From contig NW_022204507.1 of assembly GCF_008831285.2 (NCBI RefSeq), forward strand, positions 4,174,174 through 4,238,173: a stretch of DNA of 64,000 nt, written 5' to 3'. This DNA comes from Nymphaea colorata (Eukaryota; Streptophyta; Magnoliopsida; Nymphaeales; Nymphaeaceae). This document shows positions 48,850 through 61,116 of the stretch, in pieces. The notes below the pieces were generated by a model. The model was given only the letters and a program-made list of their open reading frames with translations. It ran no database searches and was not told the DNA's origin. How positions within the stretch are numbered: the first letter of the stretch is position 1; each line of letters opens with the position of its first letter. A program made the position numbers and the translations under genes.

Positions 48850-48889
48850 TCAAACGTCTTTTTTAGTATCTTTCCATGCATTTTTGAGC

Positions 48890-50064
48890 ATGGTTGGCAA
48901 ACTCAGGGATCCACCTCGAGCATGTTAAACCACGATAAACGTTGAAAACTTCACATAGTCTCTCCTGGCTCCCCCCCTAAACTATTAGCTATTCTATGTA
49001 ATTTACATTATAAATAGAAGCAGTTAAAAATAGATGATAAATGGATTCAAGGGTATCCATTTATGCTGTTTTCATTCTCTAAATATTGCATTTGATCATC
49101 CATTGTTTGGAAATAATGACTTGACAGTACAAACTTTTCATTTTACAAGATTTTCCATATCTGATCATGAAATGGGGTTTAACCGATAAATTAAGTAAAT
49201 TAAAATTGACCATGAAAAGTCAGCACAGGCTATGAAAAGGAAAACCACCACAAGACCAAATCCTTTGGGTCCTTATTTTAATCAAAGAATAGCATCCATT
49301 TGTACAACTAGCTGTGGAGCAGCATGTTAGCACTTCCCTTTAGCCAAAGTAACTATTCATGAATCATTGAGTGTGAGAGAGCATAAGAAGTTGATGAGTG
49401 TGCGAGACTGTCTAGCAACAAAGTAAAGAATGTTAATGTGGATAAAAGAGACACAGGATCAATTGCACTCACTAGTTTTTGGTGCATGTATGATTGATTG
49501 ATAGAAGAATAGTTGCCTTGTCCTTCTTGAATTTCTCTTTTGTTTGCATTGCATTAGATGTACCCTTCTTTCAAATTTTTAAAGATGCAAATATTTTATT
49601 AAGTCTGTTGGACAATGGCCATGAGCCATATCCCTTCCTCCCATAATTGTGAGGGCGCCCACTCGCAGTTATGAGGTAAACTTTGCAAAAAGGTTTTCAA
49701 ACTGAGGATTTTCATCCTAAACAAATTTCTGTTTTACATTATCTGTTCCTCAAATCGCTCATAACCCTAACTGCACAATGGGCGTATGAGAAAACCTATG
49801 AGGCTGGTTATATAAGCCCAGCAATACTCAAAATTAGAGTTGAATCGGAAGATTACCCTGTTTTTGTGCCTCAGAAGCAAACTCGTATATTCTTTTTGTT
49901 TCGATCTCTCTCTCTTTGTTCTCTTGTTTCAATTGCTGCTGCTACCTGCTGTTTTTGGTGCTTCTACCATTCATGCGCTCATCCTGGGACTCTGTTGGCA
50001 AACTTGCCCAGGAAAAATACAAGGGATGGAAGGCGCCATTCCACTACAAAAACTCCAACAAAGT
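48890..50064. other. AT-rich sequence without recognisable gene
   Basis: An open frame of 128 codons at 49683-50069 has no recognisable family and overlaps others in different frames. I see no splice signals or motifs to support a gene. Confidence 0.45.
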
Positions 50065-50765
50065 CATAGTTGCCAAACTTGGGTCAGACTTGAATCGATA
50101 GTTAACCAAGTCAGTGGGTCAGTGGGTTGACTCGGTCAGCATGGGTACCAAAAATCTGACTCACATCGACATGCAACCAGCCATCCAGCATCCATTGTAA
50201 AAAATGGGGGAAATAGGAGAGAGAGGGAGATTTCTAGCGACCCCTAACCTCTTGGGGGCTGCCAGCATCATTGTAGTTGACAGTCTGTCAGTCACAGCCT
50301 GATGGAGGCGAACTGACTATGTACAAGAGAGAGAGGGACAGCCCAAGAAAGAGAGAGACACAAAGACAAAGACACTTGGCTGAGTGTGGTGCCGAGCAGT
50401 CGTTGCCCATAGCCCGTCGTCTATCACTTGCAAGTCATGAAATCAAGCCCCTACACATGGCACTAATATAATGCAGGTGGCTACAACAATTTTTTGTTCA
50501 CTATGCAACAATTTTCTATACTGGTTTCAGAAAAGAAAACCCAGGTGAAAATCATTTTTTATCAGTAGTTTCATTCCGTATCACGAAGACTCATATCATG
50601 TCAGACTCAGACAATTCACAACCAAGTTAACAAACCACCGGGTCTACCGATTCTCTGCCAAGAGTGAGTCTTGGTGTGTATCACTTGGGTCTGCCAAGAG
50701 TAAGTGAATGATCCCGATCCGACCTGAATGATTCCCGAGTCAGATCACTGGATTTGCCAATTATG
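50065..50765. mobile_element. Small inverted-repeat DNA element, 701 bp
   Basis: Left end CATAGTTGCCAAACTTGGG; right end, read inward on the minus strand, CATAATTGGCAAATCCAGTG. Next to the ends are GGTCAGACT and AGTCAGATC or GACTCG motifs, as in a widespread type of plant non-autonomous element. No transposase and no clear target duplication. A related, shorter copy is at 52756-53131. Confidence 0.65.
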
Positions 50766-52755
50766 TATCAAACACCTTAAGTTGGCCCCTGAAATTCTCA
50801 AAGATTTTCAAAACGACCAGATTCTTCTATAAAAAAAGTTTAATGATTATTGCTTCTTAGCCTTTTAGAAATTTTTGAAATATTGGTTATTAAAATATTT
50901 CAACTGTCGCAAATTCTTTTTCTTGTGTCTATCAAACATAAGCATTAAAGTCATCTTCCATCAAACACTACCTGAACTTGGAATAGGAAATATGGTTCCT
51001 CTTCCACTGGGTTCTAGAATGAATATTCAACACGGTAAAAACATCCTTATTTTTCTTTTTTCCATTGACAAAAGATTGGATTTAAGATCAGAGTGAAGAG
51101 GGTGGGAACGTCCTTGGATTTCAAATCTTGAAGATCTCAAATACTAGACTATGTAGGAATTCTATCCTAAATGATGCTATTTTTGTCTCATTCTTTTGCA
51201 AGAGTCATTTTCATCTTCACTCACGTGTGCAAACATCACTGGCATGCCCTTCTTTGACATAGAGAATATGACTGATGTTTTTTTTTTTAAACTGATGATG
51301 TTTGGCACCAATGAAGATCGTGTTTTTCTTGCGGAACTAGTCATGAATTGTGGGATCATTGAGAAGGAAATTGGAAACATGCATGCAGAAACCTTGAGAA
51401 AGGAAGAGTGGAAGAGAAGCCAGTGATCGACCACTCACATTGGAAAAAGCCCCATATATTGTCATGTTTTGAGAATGATGTGACGAAAACGACCATGTAG
51501 AATTGGCCAATTAGTTGAAACTTGATCTGAAATCTTCGGCCCAAGTTTGCCTTCAGAGCCAATCAGTTTGCCATTAATTCTATTTTAATCGGCCGAAATT
51601 CAGCAGATTCTTGCAGGATTGGCTTTCTAAGTTTCCAAGGGACAATATAGAAGGAGTCACCCTGCATCATCACAAATCTTTTCCTTTTTCGATAAAAAAT
51701 CCAACCGAGACTTAAAAATGACACCAACATGAAGTCTTCATTGGGCTTAGCCCACAGCTTAATAGCCTTGAGGATACCTATAAATCTGGCTAAATAAAAA
51801 ATCAGCCTGTTGAAAGGGAAGATACATGACCCATATTCTTTAGTGACATGAATGGGTAATTTGGCATCAGTAATATATTGTTATTATCTCATGAATGTGA
51901 CTCAAAAAAAGGAGGCAGGTTTATAGAAGAGTAGTCATAAAGTTTCATGAATTTGACCTAATTTTTTGGGACAAATTCATGAAGCAATAACAATGTGCCA
52001 CTATTTCCAAACACATGAAAGGAAACTGTTGTTGACATGTTTTCCACAAGCAAATGTCAGTGAAAGTCTGGGGAGGTAGATTTAATTTCTCAAAGTATTA
52101 CACATGATCTTAATTACTTACCATATTAATGGGGTGTTTGATAGCGTAAGATTTATAATCTACGAATTATTTGATATAGATCTTATGAAGCATGCTTTTG
52201 TTTTAGTTCTTTGCATTGAGAAAAAATAGGATTTAAGATCAGAGGGGAAAGAGTCTAGTCTTAAATCTACAGTTTCCAAGTCTTGAAGATCTCAAATACT
52301 ATTAAATCAAGGATATCCAAAATGATGCTATTTTTTTTGCTCATTCTTTCTCGAGAATCATTATCCTCTTCACTGACTTGTGCAAATTACTTCAGCAAAA
52401 AATATCATTGGCGCGCTTCTTTGACATCATCAATCACATCAGTAAACTTGTGACTGATGGTTCCCATTTTTTACTGATGATGTTTTGCACCAATAAAGAT
52501 CATTGACAAGGAAAAAAAACATGCATGCAGAAACCTTGAAAAGGAAAGTGGTGGAAGAAAAAGCCTGGGTCCATTGGTTGGTAGGCCATGAGTAGTGTAA
52601 TCGACATTGAACCATGTGATTTGACTCGACTCATGTCCCACAAAGATGGTGCTACTTTAAGCTGTCATTGGCGTGACCTTACTATTTCCCTTTGTTTAAT
52701 TAATGTATTTCTTTGACTTTGTGAATATTAGTCATTTATTTTATAAATGTAATAC
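50766..52755. other. AT-rich sequence with diverged local repeats
   Basis: Two diverged copies of about 400-450 bp are present: 50990-51430 and 52190-52560 share TTTAAGATCAGAG, AATGATGCTATTTTT, CATGCATGCAGAAACCTTGA and other pieces. A frame at 51196-51426 in the first copy is open but unrecognised. An element related to 51465-51620 (GATGTGACGAAAACGACCA-like; 'AATCGGCC') also recurs at 53780-53920. Confidence 0.55.
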
Positions 52756-53131
52756 CATAATTCGCAAATTCATAACTCTAACTCTAGCTCGGATCAGTAG
52801 AAGACCAATTAAGAGTCACTGGGTCAACAAGTTGACTTATAAACTGAGCTGAGTCTGGTGACAATGCTATTTTTATAGGATATCAATGAAGTAAGGTCTG
52901 TAACTCTCTACATGGTTACTTTCCAATGTATTTTTACTGCAATCGAGTAAGACAATTTTAGACAAGTCGGTGTGATTTTAGGCAAGTCAAGGACAATTTT
53001 CGTCGAGCCGGGTCGAATTAGGGGTGAGTCAAGTTCTAACTCGCTCATACCTTAACTCGTGGCCAGATTTGTAGGCGATACGAGCTGACTCAAGCAATTC
53101 CTGAGTCAGCTCAGCAAGTTTGCCAACTATG
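52756..53131. mobile_element. Second copy of the CATAGTTG-type inverted-repeat element, 376 bp
   Basis: Left end CATAATTCGCAAATTC; right end, on the minus strand, CATAGTTGGCAAACTTGCTG. The same GAGTCAGCTCAGC-type subterminal motif occurs as in the 701 bp copy. Internally shortened. Confidence 0.6.
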
Positions 53132-53400
53132 TGCAATACAACCCAACAGGTTTTCAAAAGCTTGTAGTTTTGCAGGAATATGCTGATTCTGATTACCACT
53201 TCAAAATATTACTTAGCTTCATATATATTGATATTCCCAGTCAAAGGATTAACTCTGATTAATTTCATAGCCACTAGCTTGGAAGCGACAGGAACAGAAT
53301 ATGTCTCCCGGTGCTTAATTAGTTTTCCAACACAAAACACTGCCAATGCAGAGATTAATCTAGTTGGCATACCATCATCAGCACATTGACAAGTTTATTG

Positions 53401-53402
<2 letters not shown>

Positions 53403-53460
<58 letters not shown>
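53403..53460. repeat. (AT)n microsatellite
   Basis: About 29 AT units. Confidence 0.97.
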
Positions 53461-53464
<4 letters not shown>

Positions 53465-55130
53465 CCTAAACATATTACAATAATAAAACGTTAGATCACC
53501 TGAATTTGACTCGTGGGTAAAATAAAAAGCTAGAGAATGTAACTAGAAAGATATTGACATGATGGACCAGTTGACATGTGATAAAAAAACTAAATTGAAA
53601 TATAAATGGCAAAATAACCATGCAATGGAATGAAAATGCCTACACGAAACCATGTACTATTTATAGCAGTGTATACATATATATATAGCTGACTAACAAT
53701 TCTATTGGGCATCACAAAAGATGTGTATTTCCAAAGGGGTCTTTTCCTGTGGGGTAAAGCACCAGATATCGCCATGTTTTATGAGAACGATATGATAAAA
53801 AGGACCAAATAAAATCGGCCAAGTTGGAACTTGGTCCGAAATGTTCGGCTCAGTTTGCTATCTGATCCAATCAGTTGGCCATTGATTAAATTTTAATCGG
53901 CCAAAATTCTGCTGGTTGTTGCAAAATTGGTTTCTATGGGCAATATATATACTTGGGTGCATGTGACCAAACATCTAAGTTAATATTAGCAGATTGAATC
54001 CAATCTTTTATTTTATAATAGCCGCTATGGACTTGAGTTCTTTTTCATTTACCAATCAAAATGAAGTTCTCTAATTTTAAATATCTAAACATTTTTGTGA
54101 TATTCTTGTTCCCAAGCAACTGTTCGTGCAATTATTTAGGAATTGTGCTACCAAAGTTAAATGGCATGTCCCTGTGACAATCTTTACATTTCCAGCACTA
54201 GAATTGGAATATCAAAGTACCAACTACTGTTGAGTCAGAGGTTGATTTCTCTTTGTGCATGTACAAGTGAAAAATTTCTTCTTCCCTAACTAGAACTAGG
54301 CTTCTTCATATTCTTTGGAAACTTTGGGGATTAATTTTTCAGGTAGCATTAGCGCTTCATTTTCTAAAGATACTGCCACATAGCCAGAGGCTCTGGAATG
54401 TGACTGCATAACGAGTTAATTTGATGTCGGAACATTTAATTCACCCTGCAACGAACTTACCAATTAAGTGTTCACAATTCGTACTGGAAAAAGAAAAGAT
54501 AACCCATTGAATCGGTCAGGCTGCTGAATCAGTCAGCTGAAACATCTGAATTTTTTTTTTGGATAAATAAATAAGCATATGAAATAAAAGCCCAAAATCT
54601 GTAAAATAAAATTAATACAAAAATGAGCATTAAGTAACATACAGTAATTGCCCACCCAAATTGGTTTGGCATATTAGAATCGCAATTCAAACAACATAGG
54701 TATATGTCAATCGCGATGAGTCAATTGTGACTTTGGATATAAAAAAATGTTCATTAATACTGCATAGCGAATATGTCTATCAACATTTTCTCCTTGTTTT
54801 CTCTCTATTGTGCAAGTGAGCTAGATGATTCTTGATAGCTAAAATCACTATTCAATTTTTCTATAGATATAGCTACCAAACCCTTATATACTTGATTAGA
54901 TGGATATCGTGTGAGCCATGGATTTTAAGGAGGCGAGATGTTTGACATGAAGTTGAAAAAATAAAAACCAAGTTTTATTTTCAAGAGACAAAAATACCAC
55001 TCATAGGAGGGAATAAATCAATTTCCTTAATTGACATCCTTTTTTCTTAAGGGTATTCCCCTATCATGAAAATACAGCTTAGTTTCCTTTTTTTCAACTT
55101 AGTCATTACCATGCTTTAAAATCAAAGGAC

Positions 55131-55132
55131 TA

Positions 55133-55198
<66 letters not shown>
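55131..55198. repeat. (AT)n-(GA)n compound microsatellite
   Basis: AT run with one CAT interruption followed by about eleven GA units. Confidence 0.97.
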
Positions 55199-55571
55199 AG
55201 GAAATTGGTAGACCCCAAACCGTTACGCCATGGATAAAAATAAAACCGTTGAATTTGTTGCTAAAAATGTTTTAAACAAAATAAAAACATCCTAACATGT
55301 TAATAAAAACTAATTTGATAAGAAACATGGTTTGGTTTAAGTTGTTTTTAAGGAAGATAGAGATTTCTCCATCATCAGAATTTTGATGTAAAATAAACCG
55401 TTCAATATATGAGCAGTTCAACTAAATTTTAGAAAATGGTTCACCCAATATATGTTTGATATCAGCTTATTCTTAAGATCATGTATGTAAAGTTAGATAG
55501 CAAAAAATACACTATAATCACTGCACTTAATGGCCGTCTGATTTTGCCCCTCACCAAATGGCTTGAGACCC

Positions 55572-55575
<4 letters not shown>

Positions 55576-55637
<62 letters not shown>

Positions 55638-55689
55638 ATGTATATATATATATATATCTATATATATATATAATATATATGTATGTATG

Positions 55690-55728
<39 letters not shown>
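55576..55728. repeat. (AT)n-(GT)n-(GA)n compound microsatellite
   Basis: About 150 bp of AT with GTATGT and ATCTAT interruptions, ending in GA units. A sequence resembling the flank of the 55131 tract follows (GGCAGATCCCAGACCATTAG against GGTAGACCCCAAACCGTTAC). The two compound tracts are therefore duplicates of one ancestral element of about 450 bp. Confidence 0.95.
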
Positions 55729-56690
55729 TTGAGTAATTGGCAGATCCCAGACCATTAGGTCAGGGATTAAAACCAGACTCCTTAAGTTCTTATAAAAAAA
55801 ATTTAAATAAAAATATAAGTATACAAATATTTTTACAAAAAATATTTTGATATAAAACATGTTTCATTTAAGTTGCTTTTATGAAAAATGCAGACTTTTC
55901 TGCTAATAAAATGTTAATGCTATAAGTGCCATTCATTTCTGGATGTTATAGAAACACTATTAAACTCCAACATATGATCAACTTAATGTAGGTTTTTCAT
56001 CGACCCATTCGGCTTATGGAATGTTCATATACGGAACCCATCAAACTGTGGCGAAACCAAGCGATTTGTGACGTGTAATTGTCAGTGTGAGATTGCTAGC
56101 TTAGGTCTAGAAAATGGAAACTAGTGTCAAACTCATAACCTAAAAGAAGCAAATGTTAATGGAAAAAAAATGCCATATAGGTTATTCGGATCCACCCTCA
56201 TGAGATATCCTAAAAAATAATCACCCAAATCTGGCCCGCTTGTTGATCTAGTTTGATCGAATGAAGTACTCCGGTTCTTTAAATAGATCCAATGAATATG
56301 AAATTAATTCATAATCGATGCCCTCGCATTTTGCCGGATCATGTTCAGGTAATACGATTTTGATCCACTGTCAGAAATACTTTAACTCTGTTGCTAGAAA
56401 AACCAAATTTAAAGATCATATGCTTCTAACTATTGATTGGCTTCATAGCTTATAGCCAATTCTTAATTAATTGAAGTATTGTTTCTGAAAGTTTCTCGCA
56501 TTTTATTTCTTAATTCCTTAAGTGGCAGAGAAAGACTCATGCATGGTCTCAAGGAGTGAGGCTGGGCCATGCTTACTTGTCCTGCTGTGTGCAAGTGCCC
56601 CTCGACATGCAAGTGCCTGCAGTTTTTGTGGTACACTTGACTTCATTCACCAAGTTAGTGTGCAAAGCAGTTTGTGGTTTAACTCTACGT

Positions 56691-56700
56691 CTATATAAGT
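56691..56700 (+). promoter_or_regulatory. TATA-like box upstream of the small gene
   Basis: CTATATAAGTG lies about 100 bp before the ATG at 56794, a normal distance for a plant TATA box plus a short leader. The left duplicate has TATATATA at about the same relative position. Confidence 0.45.
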
Positions 56701-56793
56701 GTGCACATACAACCGCTGTGGTTGCACAGGCCGCAGCTAGCAAGAAGGTTACGTAAACATTCGAACAAGGGTCCTAAATTCTTCAACGCAACC

Positions 56794-57206
56794 ATGCATA
56801 ACAGGATCAATGGGCAGAAGGTGAAGTTAACAGGTACCATAATCTGTCCGCTCACTCTGTTTCATATCTGTATCTCCAATTGCTTTTGTCAAAGGCTGTT
56901 ATCTTCATCAACTTTGCCATCATGATTTCTTTCTTGTTCTCCTCCTCCTTCTTCTTGTTCTTCAAGGTTTTTGACCAGTGATAGGTTCAACTACTTCTTT
57001 GGTTGGACTTGTTTTGCAGTTAGTGCTCGCTTTAATAAAGACCACGATATTTGCGGGAAAGATCCTTGTGTATGCATTCAGTATGCTAATGACGCCCTTC
57101 GCTGCACCAAGAAACCTGTAGGTAAGAGACCCGAACTTTTATTTGGATCTCAAGAACAAATATGCATTGTGTTGCTTTCTAGGTGATACAGCTTTGGCTG
57201 TTGGGT
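56794..57206 (+). CDS. Putative small Cys-containing peptide gene, two or three exons
   Basis: Exon 1 (56794-56833) encodes MHNRINGQKVKLT and ends phase 1 at ACAG before GTACC. After a 186 bp intron ending TTTTGCAG, exon 2 (57020-57121) continues in frame with VSARFNKDHDICGKDPCVCI, then QYANDALRC and TKKPV, and a GTAAGA donor follows. A third acceptor (TTTCTAG, ending 57182) would add about eight codons before TGA at 57204-57206, for a product of about 55 residues with four Cys. The upstream duplicate keeps the same exon layout but has lost its acceptor and the second half. I do not recognise a family. The support is two matching splice sites, frame continuity, the TATA box and conservation of the layout. 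There is no signal peptide. Confidence 0.4.
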
Positions 57207-58689
57207 GAGCTACGCGAATGCTCTCCTCTAACACAAGACTTCAAAGGCTCCTGATCGAACTCTTCGAGCTTTTCATTTTTATGTCCGTAGGATCTGCTGC
57301 AACTAAAAAAGAAGATGAACTTGGTTTATTTTTATAGCAATTTCTCACAACACCCTCAAAATGTTTGGGCTTTCTACTTTCTTTCTCTCACTGTGAGTCT
57401 GTTGGATTTGATAATATGAATGTGACCTCCATACGTGGATGGCAGATTGTGTGTGACAGGCCAGTTAAGATAAGGTGTGCTGCACCAAAGACCAGAGCAA
57501 AGTTTAAGAAGGTCTCCGGTTGAAAGGCGAACATTGTGCAGTGTTCCTGGTCATCTTTCATCTTCCTGCTCTTAGAAGCGGCAGTCTAATCAGAAGCCAA
57601 GTTCTGATGGTGGAAAATAAAGAAAAATATCTTTTCTTTGTTTAGACATGCATTGTCTTGAGAGTTTTGATCTTATCTCTCTCAACAAGCTATGTTCTGC
57701 TGCTTGTATATTAAAAATTTTGTAGTTTAGTAGGGCATTTTTTTTCCTCGGAAAAGTTTAACCTTTGTATTCTATCTTCAAAATTCACATAATATTGAAG
57801 ATTAATATTCAAGTTTCATATCACTATCACAGAAGTTTTTGTGATTTGAGATTTTTTTCACTGGAATGTGTTGCATTGTAGCCTCAGAAAATCTCACTAT
57901 CATAGTGTTATATGATAACTATGATCTACACATAATGATGGACTTGTGATGATAGTGTTCTAGTTATCAAACAACGGACATAACAGACTATATATGATGC
58001 AAACACTGAACAAAACATACAGAATGCACAAAACACAAATCAAACATCAGCATAATAGATAGTACGGACAAGACAAACAGGAAGGAAAATAAAAACTGGT
58101 TAGAATGAACATGGTGTTCTGTTCCCAAAACCATCAAACAATAAACAAAGAATACCGATGACAGGATGGACAGGACAGAGACGTGGTAGGCAAGACGTCT
58201 TGTCTGTTCTATCTTGAGGAACACCTGTCAAACGACCTCTTAACTTACTCGGCAACCTCACGATACACCAAAACGTATCACTAGCTTTGCTTCAAACTTG
58301 GTGGCCGATGTTTAGGACGAATGGGTCTGCGTTTCTGGACCTATTTTTGTCTTATGGAAAGAGGAAGGTACTCTATTGTAGAAGTAATTCTTTCGTGCAA
58401 TTTCATAATTCATTTAAGACAGTATAAAATCCGATCACTTTTCGTTTTCATCTCTCTTTTTCCATTTTTTCACATTTTCTTTCTGCTCTATTGAATTTCT
58501 CCATCATTTCATCAAGGGTTCTACCATTCACCGACACCTTGAGATGTAGGTTCAATTTTCAACCAACTGTAACACTCAGATATTGGAGAGAGGGAAAATG
58601 CCAAGGTCTGTTGATCATGGTGTTCTCTTGCTGTGATGCCCATTGTGCTGCCTTGCCACAACACATCCAAACATAACATACCAGCAGAT

Positions 58690-60300
58690 GCCAAGTAAAG
58701 AGAAAGAAGAGACACCTACAACATTAAGAATATTAACAAGAGTCCAAAAGCCAAATTCCAAGTATGTTGATGAAGATTATGCCATCCTGTTGAAGATCGA
58801 GCTAGCAACTTTCAAAGAAACAAAATATGTTGACAAATGGCATGCCGCAATGAAAGACAAGATGAAGGTATTGATGTAAAACAAGACCTAGGAGATTGTA
58901 CTAAAGCTGCAAGAGTAAAACCCATTACCTCCAAGTAGGTTGAGAAAATAAAAAGAAAGACAAATGACTCAATTGATAGATACATGGCTCGTCTGATCAC
59001 GAAAGGATTTTCATATCAGTATTGTATTGACTTTTAAAAGATTTTCAGTCTTGTGGCTAAGATCACATATGTACATGTGTTGATAGTTATCGTTGCAACC
59101 AAATCTTGGAAGCTAAGGCGAATGGTTCTGAAGAATGCCATTTGGCATGAAGAGTTTGACTATGAAATCTATATGGAACAGCTTGAAAGATTTAGATCTA
59201 TAAATAAGTCAAACTATGTCTGCACATTGAGGAAGGCAAGCATCTATAGCATGGTATGGAAACATAACTGAATTTTTAGTGTTTAAGGGTTCCAAGTTGC
59301 TTTAGCATATTTCAATCTCTTCATCAAGACAAGAGGTACAAAGATTAATATTATGTTAATTTATGTTGATGATTTAATTATTAATGAAGACGATAAGGAA
59401 GATAATCTCATTCGTGAACATCTCACATTGAGATTTGAAATGAAAGAGCTGGGGGAATGTTAAGACATTTCCTTGGATGAAAAATTGATTACATATCTAA
59501 AGGACTATTTTAAAGTCAAAATGAAATATGTTGATGACTTACTTTGAAAGTATGATATGCTTGATTGCAAACCTATCTCAAAACCAATTGAGATAAGTAC
59601 TATGTCAGAATTAATGAAGACAAGCTAGATGACATCACTATGTGCCAGCAATTGGTTGGAAACTTGATATACTTAACATTATCATGACCAAACATTGCAT
59701 ATGTAGTTAGTGTTACGAGTAGATTCATGCGACTTGAAGCTGCATTTAGAAGCAGTGAGATGAATATTAAGGTATGTTAAATAAACTGCTCACTATGGTA
59801 TACTCTACGAAAGCGGATCAGCTCGTCAAGTCATCAGTCATTGTGATGCTGATGATGCTTGAGATTTGTTGGCTCGTAGATAGACTACTAAATAGACGTT
59901 TAGTCTTCAAAGTGAGGCAATTTCATGGTGTATCAAAAGACAACCAATAGTTTCATTGTCCACAATAGAAACAGAATATATAGCAGCATCTCAAGCAACA
60001 CCAAAATGTATTTGACTAATGCCATAGCTGGAAGACGTTAAACAAGATGTAGAGTATATAGTGGGACTCTACTGAGATACTGAAGGTAATATTATACTTG
60101 GAGAGAATCTCATCTTCTTTGCTCAGACAAAACATATAGAAGCGCAACATTACTATATCAGAGAAAAGGTGCTGGGACTTGAGATATAGTTATAAATTGC
60201 TTTAGAAGATCAGCTTGCTCATATATTCACGAAGGGGCCGCTAGTGCAGACATTCACCAAGTTCAGAAGAGTTGTAGGTGTTATTAAGTAAAAAGACAGT
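58690..60300 (+). pseudogene. Ty1/copia reverse transcriptase and RNase H (right copy)
   Basis: It has the pre-RT block NSKYVDEDYAILLKIELATF, then HEEFDYEIYMEQLERFRSIN with SNYVCTLRKASIY (59145-59250), then YVDD at 59362-59373 and RFEMKELGE. The RNase H segment near 59860-59980 retains pieces equivalent to 'ISWCSKKQPTVSLST' in shifted frames, and the end has TKHIEAQHYYIREKVL and EDQLAHIFTKG (60130-60240). At least five stops or frameshifts are visible. Gag, protease and integrase are missing, as in the left copy, so the truncation predates the duplication. Confidence 0.88.
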
Positions 60301-60313
60301 AATGAGGGGAAAT

Positions 60314-60849
60314 TGTAGCAGTTCATCACCGACTCTTTAGAAGAGTCGAGAGAACTCGTGTTCTCTCTTGCTTTCCACCACCGACATCTTCTCACTACAA
60401 GTAGGGGTGCTGGTCATTCTGGTGTGGATTGAGTCTCAGGTGAGTGAAAGTGAATGTGAAGGTGCTTGTGTGCTCACTTTGAGAACTAGTGAAGTCGTTG
60501 AGTTAGTGTGCACATCAAGTGAAGGTGTGATGCTCGTGGGTAACATGCTTAGCAATTGAAGCTCATAAGTCCACTTATGTATTGTGTTTCTTTGCAAGCA
60601 CTTTATGAATAATAGTGGTATATTATTAAGTGTGTTGCTTGATGAAATTCACGATTTCGATAACGGGATTCTACCAATGTGTTATTAGAATTTTTTGGGA
60701 CACCGAGGCCGTGCCAGATTTTGTCCTCATAAATTATTGTTCAGATTTGGATCTAGAGAATTAAAATTATCCGAGGTCCAAATTTTCTACAAACAAGTGT
60801 TGCTCAAATTTCATTGTAAATCTTTTGATATCTGAACTTTTCAAAGTTT
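60314..60849 (+). mobile_element. 3' LTR-like segment of the copia element (right copy)
   Basis: Begins TGTAGCAGTTCATCACC after GAGGGGAAAT and matches 44463-45000 to its end. As in the left copy, no 5' LTR is visible upstream. Confidence 0.6.
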
Positions 60850-61116
60850 TGCCTTGTCATACTGGGTCAACTGCAGTAGAAAAGAGTTTGAAGCAGTTGG
60901 GAACTGTGGAGGTAATCATCTATGTTCCATTTTGATGAAAGAAAATGATTCCTCAAGAAGAAAGAAGAAATTCAAAAATTACTCTATTGTACTGCACAAG
61001 CACCAAGCAAAAGAACCAATAGGAAAATAGAAGGGAAAGTTGCAACGAAAGCATCTGTTTATCTACTGTGAAACGTTTTTCTATGTCATCTCCAAATACC
61101 ATCAAGTCGTTCCTCT

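Larger units (their letters stand above)
53310..57182 (+). repeat. Right copy of the diverged small-gene duplication
   Basis: Ordered matches to 45070-47020, as listed there, are interspersed with AT microsatellites, GA tracts and extra AT-rich sequence (54700-56500). It joins directly to the right copia-containing copy at 57183. In the left arrangement the copia unit comes first and the small-gene unit second, so the order is permuted. Confidence 0.75.
57183..60849 (+). repeat. Right copy of the copia-containing direct duplication
   Basis: Matches 41572-45000, but is longer because it keeps the RNase H segment at about 59860-60010 and a short RT segment near 59075-59125 that the left copy lacks. 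It is the better guide to the ancestral unit. Its left part (57183-58690) includes a frame near 57420-57590 also seen at 41807-41976 (WQIVCDR and following), which may be an old exon. Confidence 0.85.
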
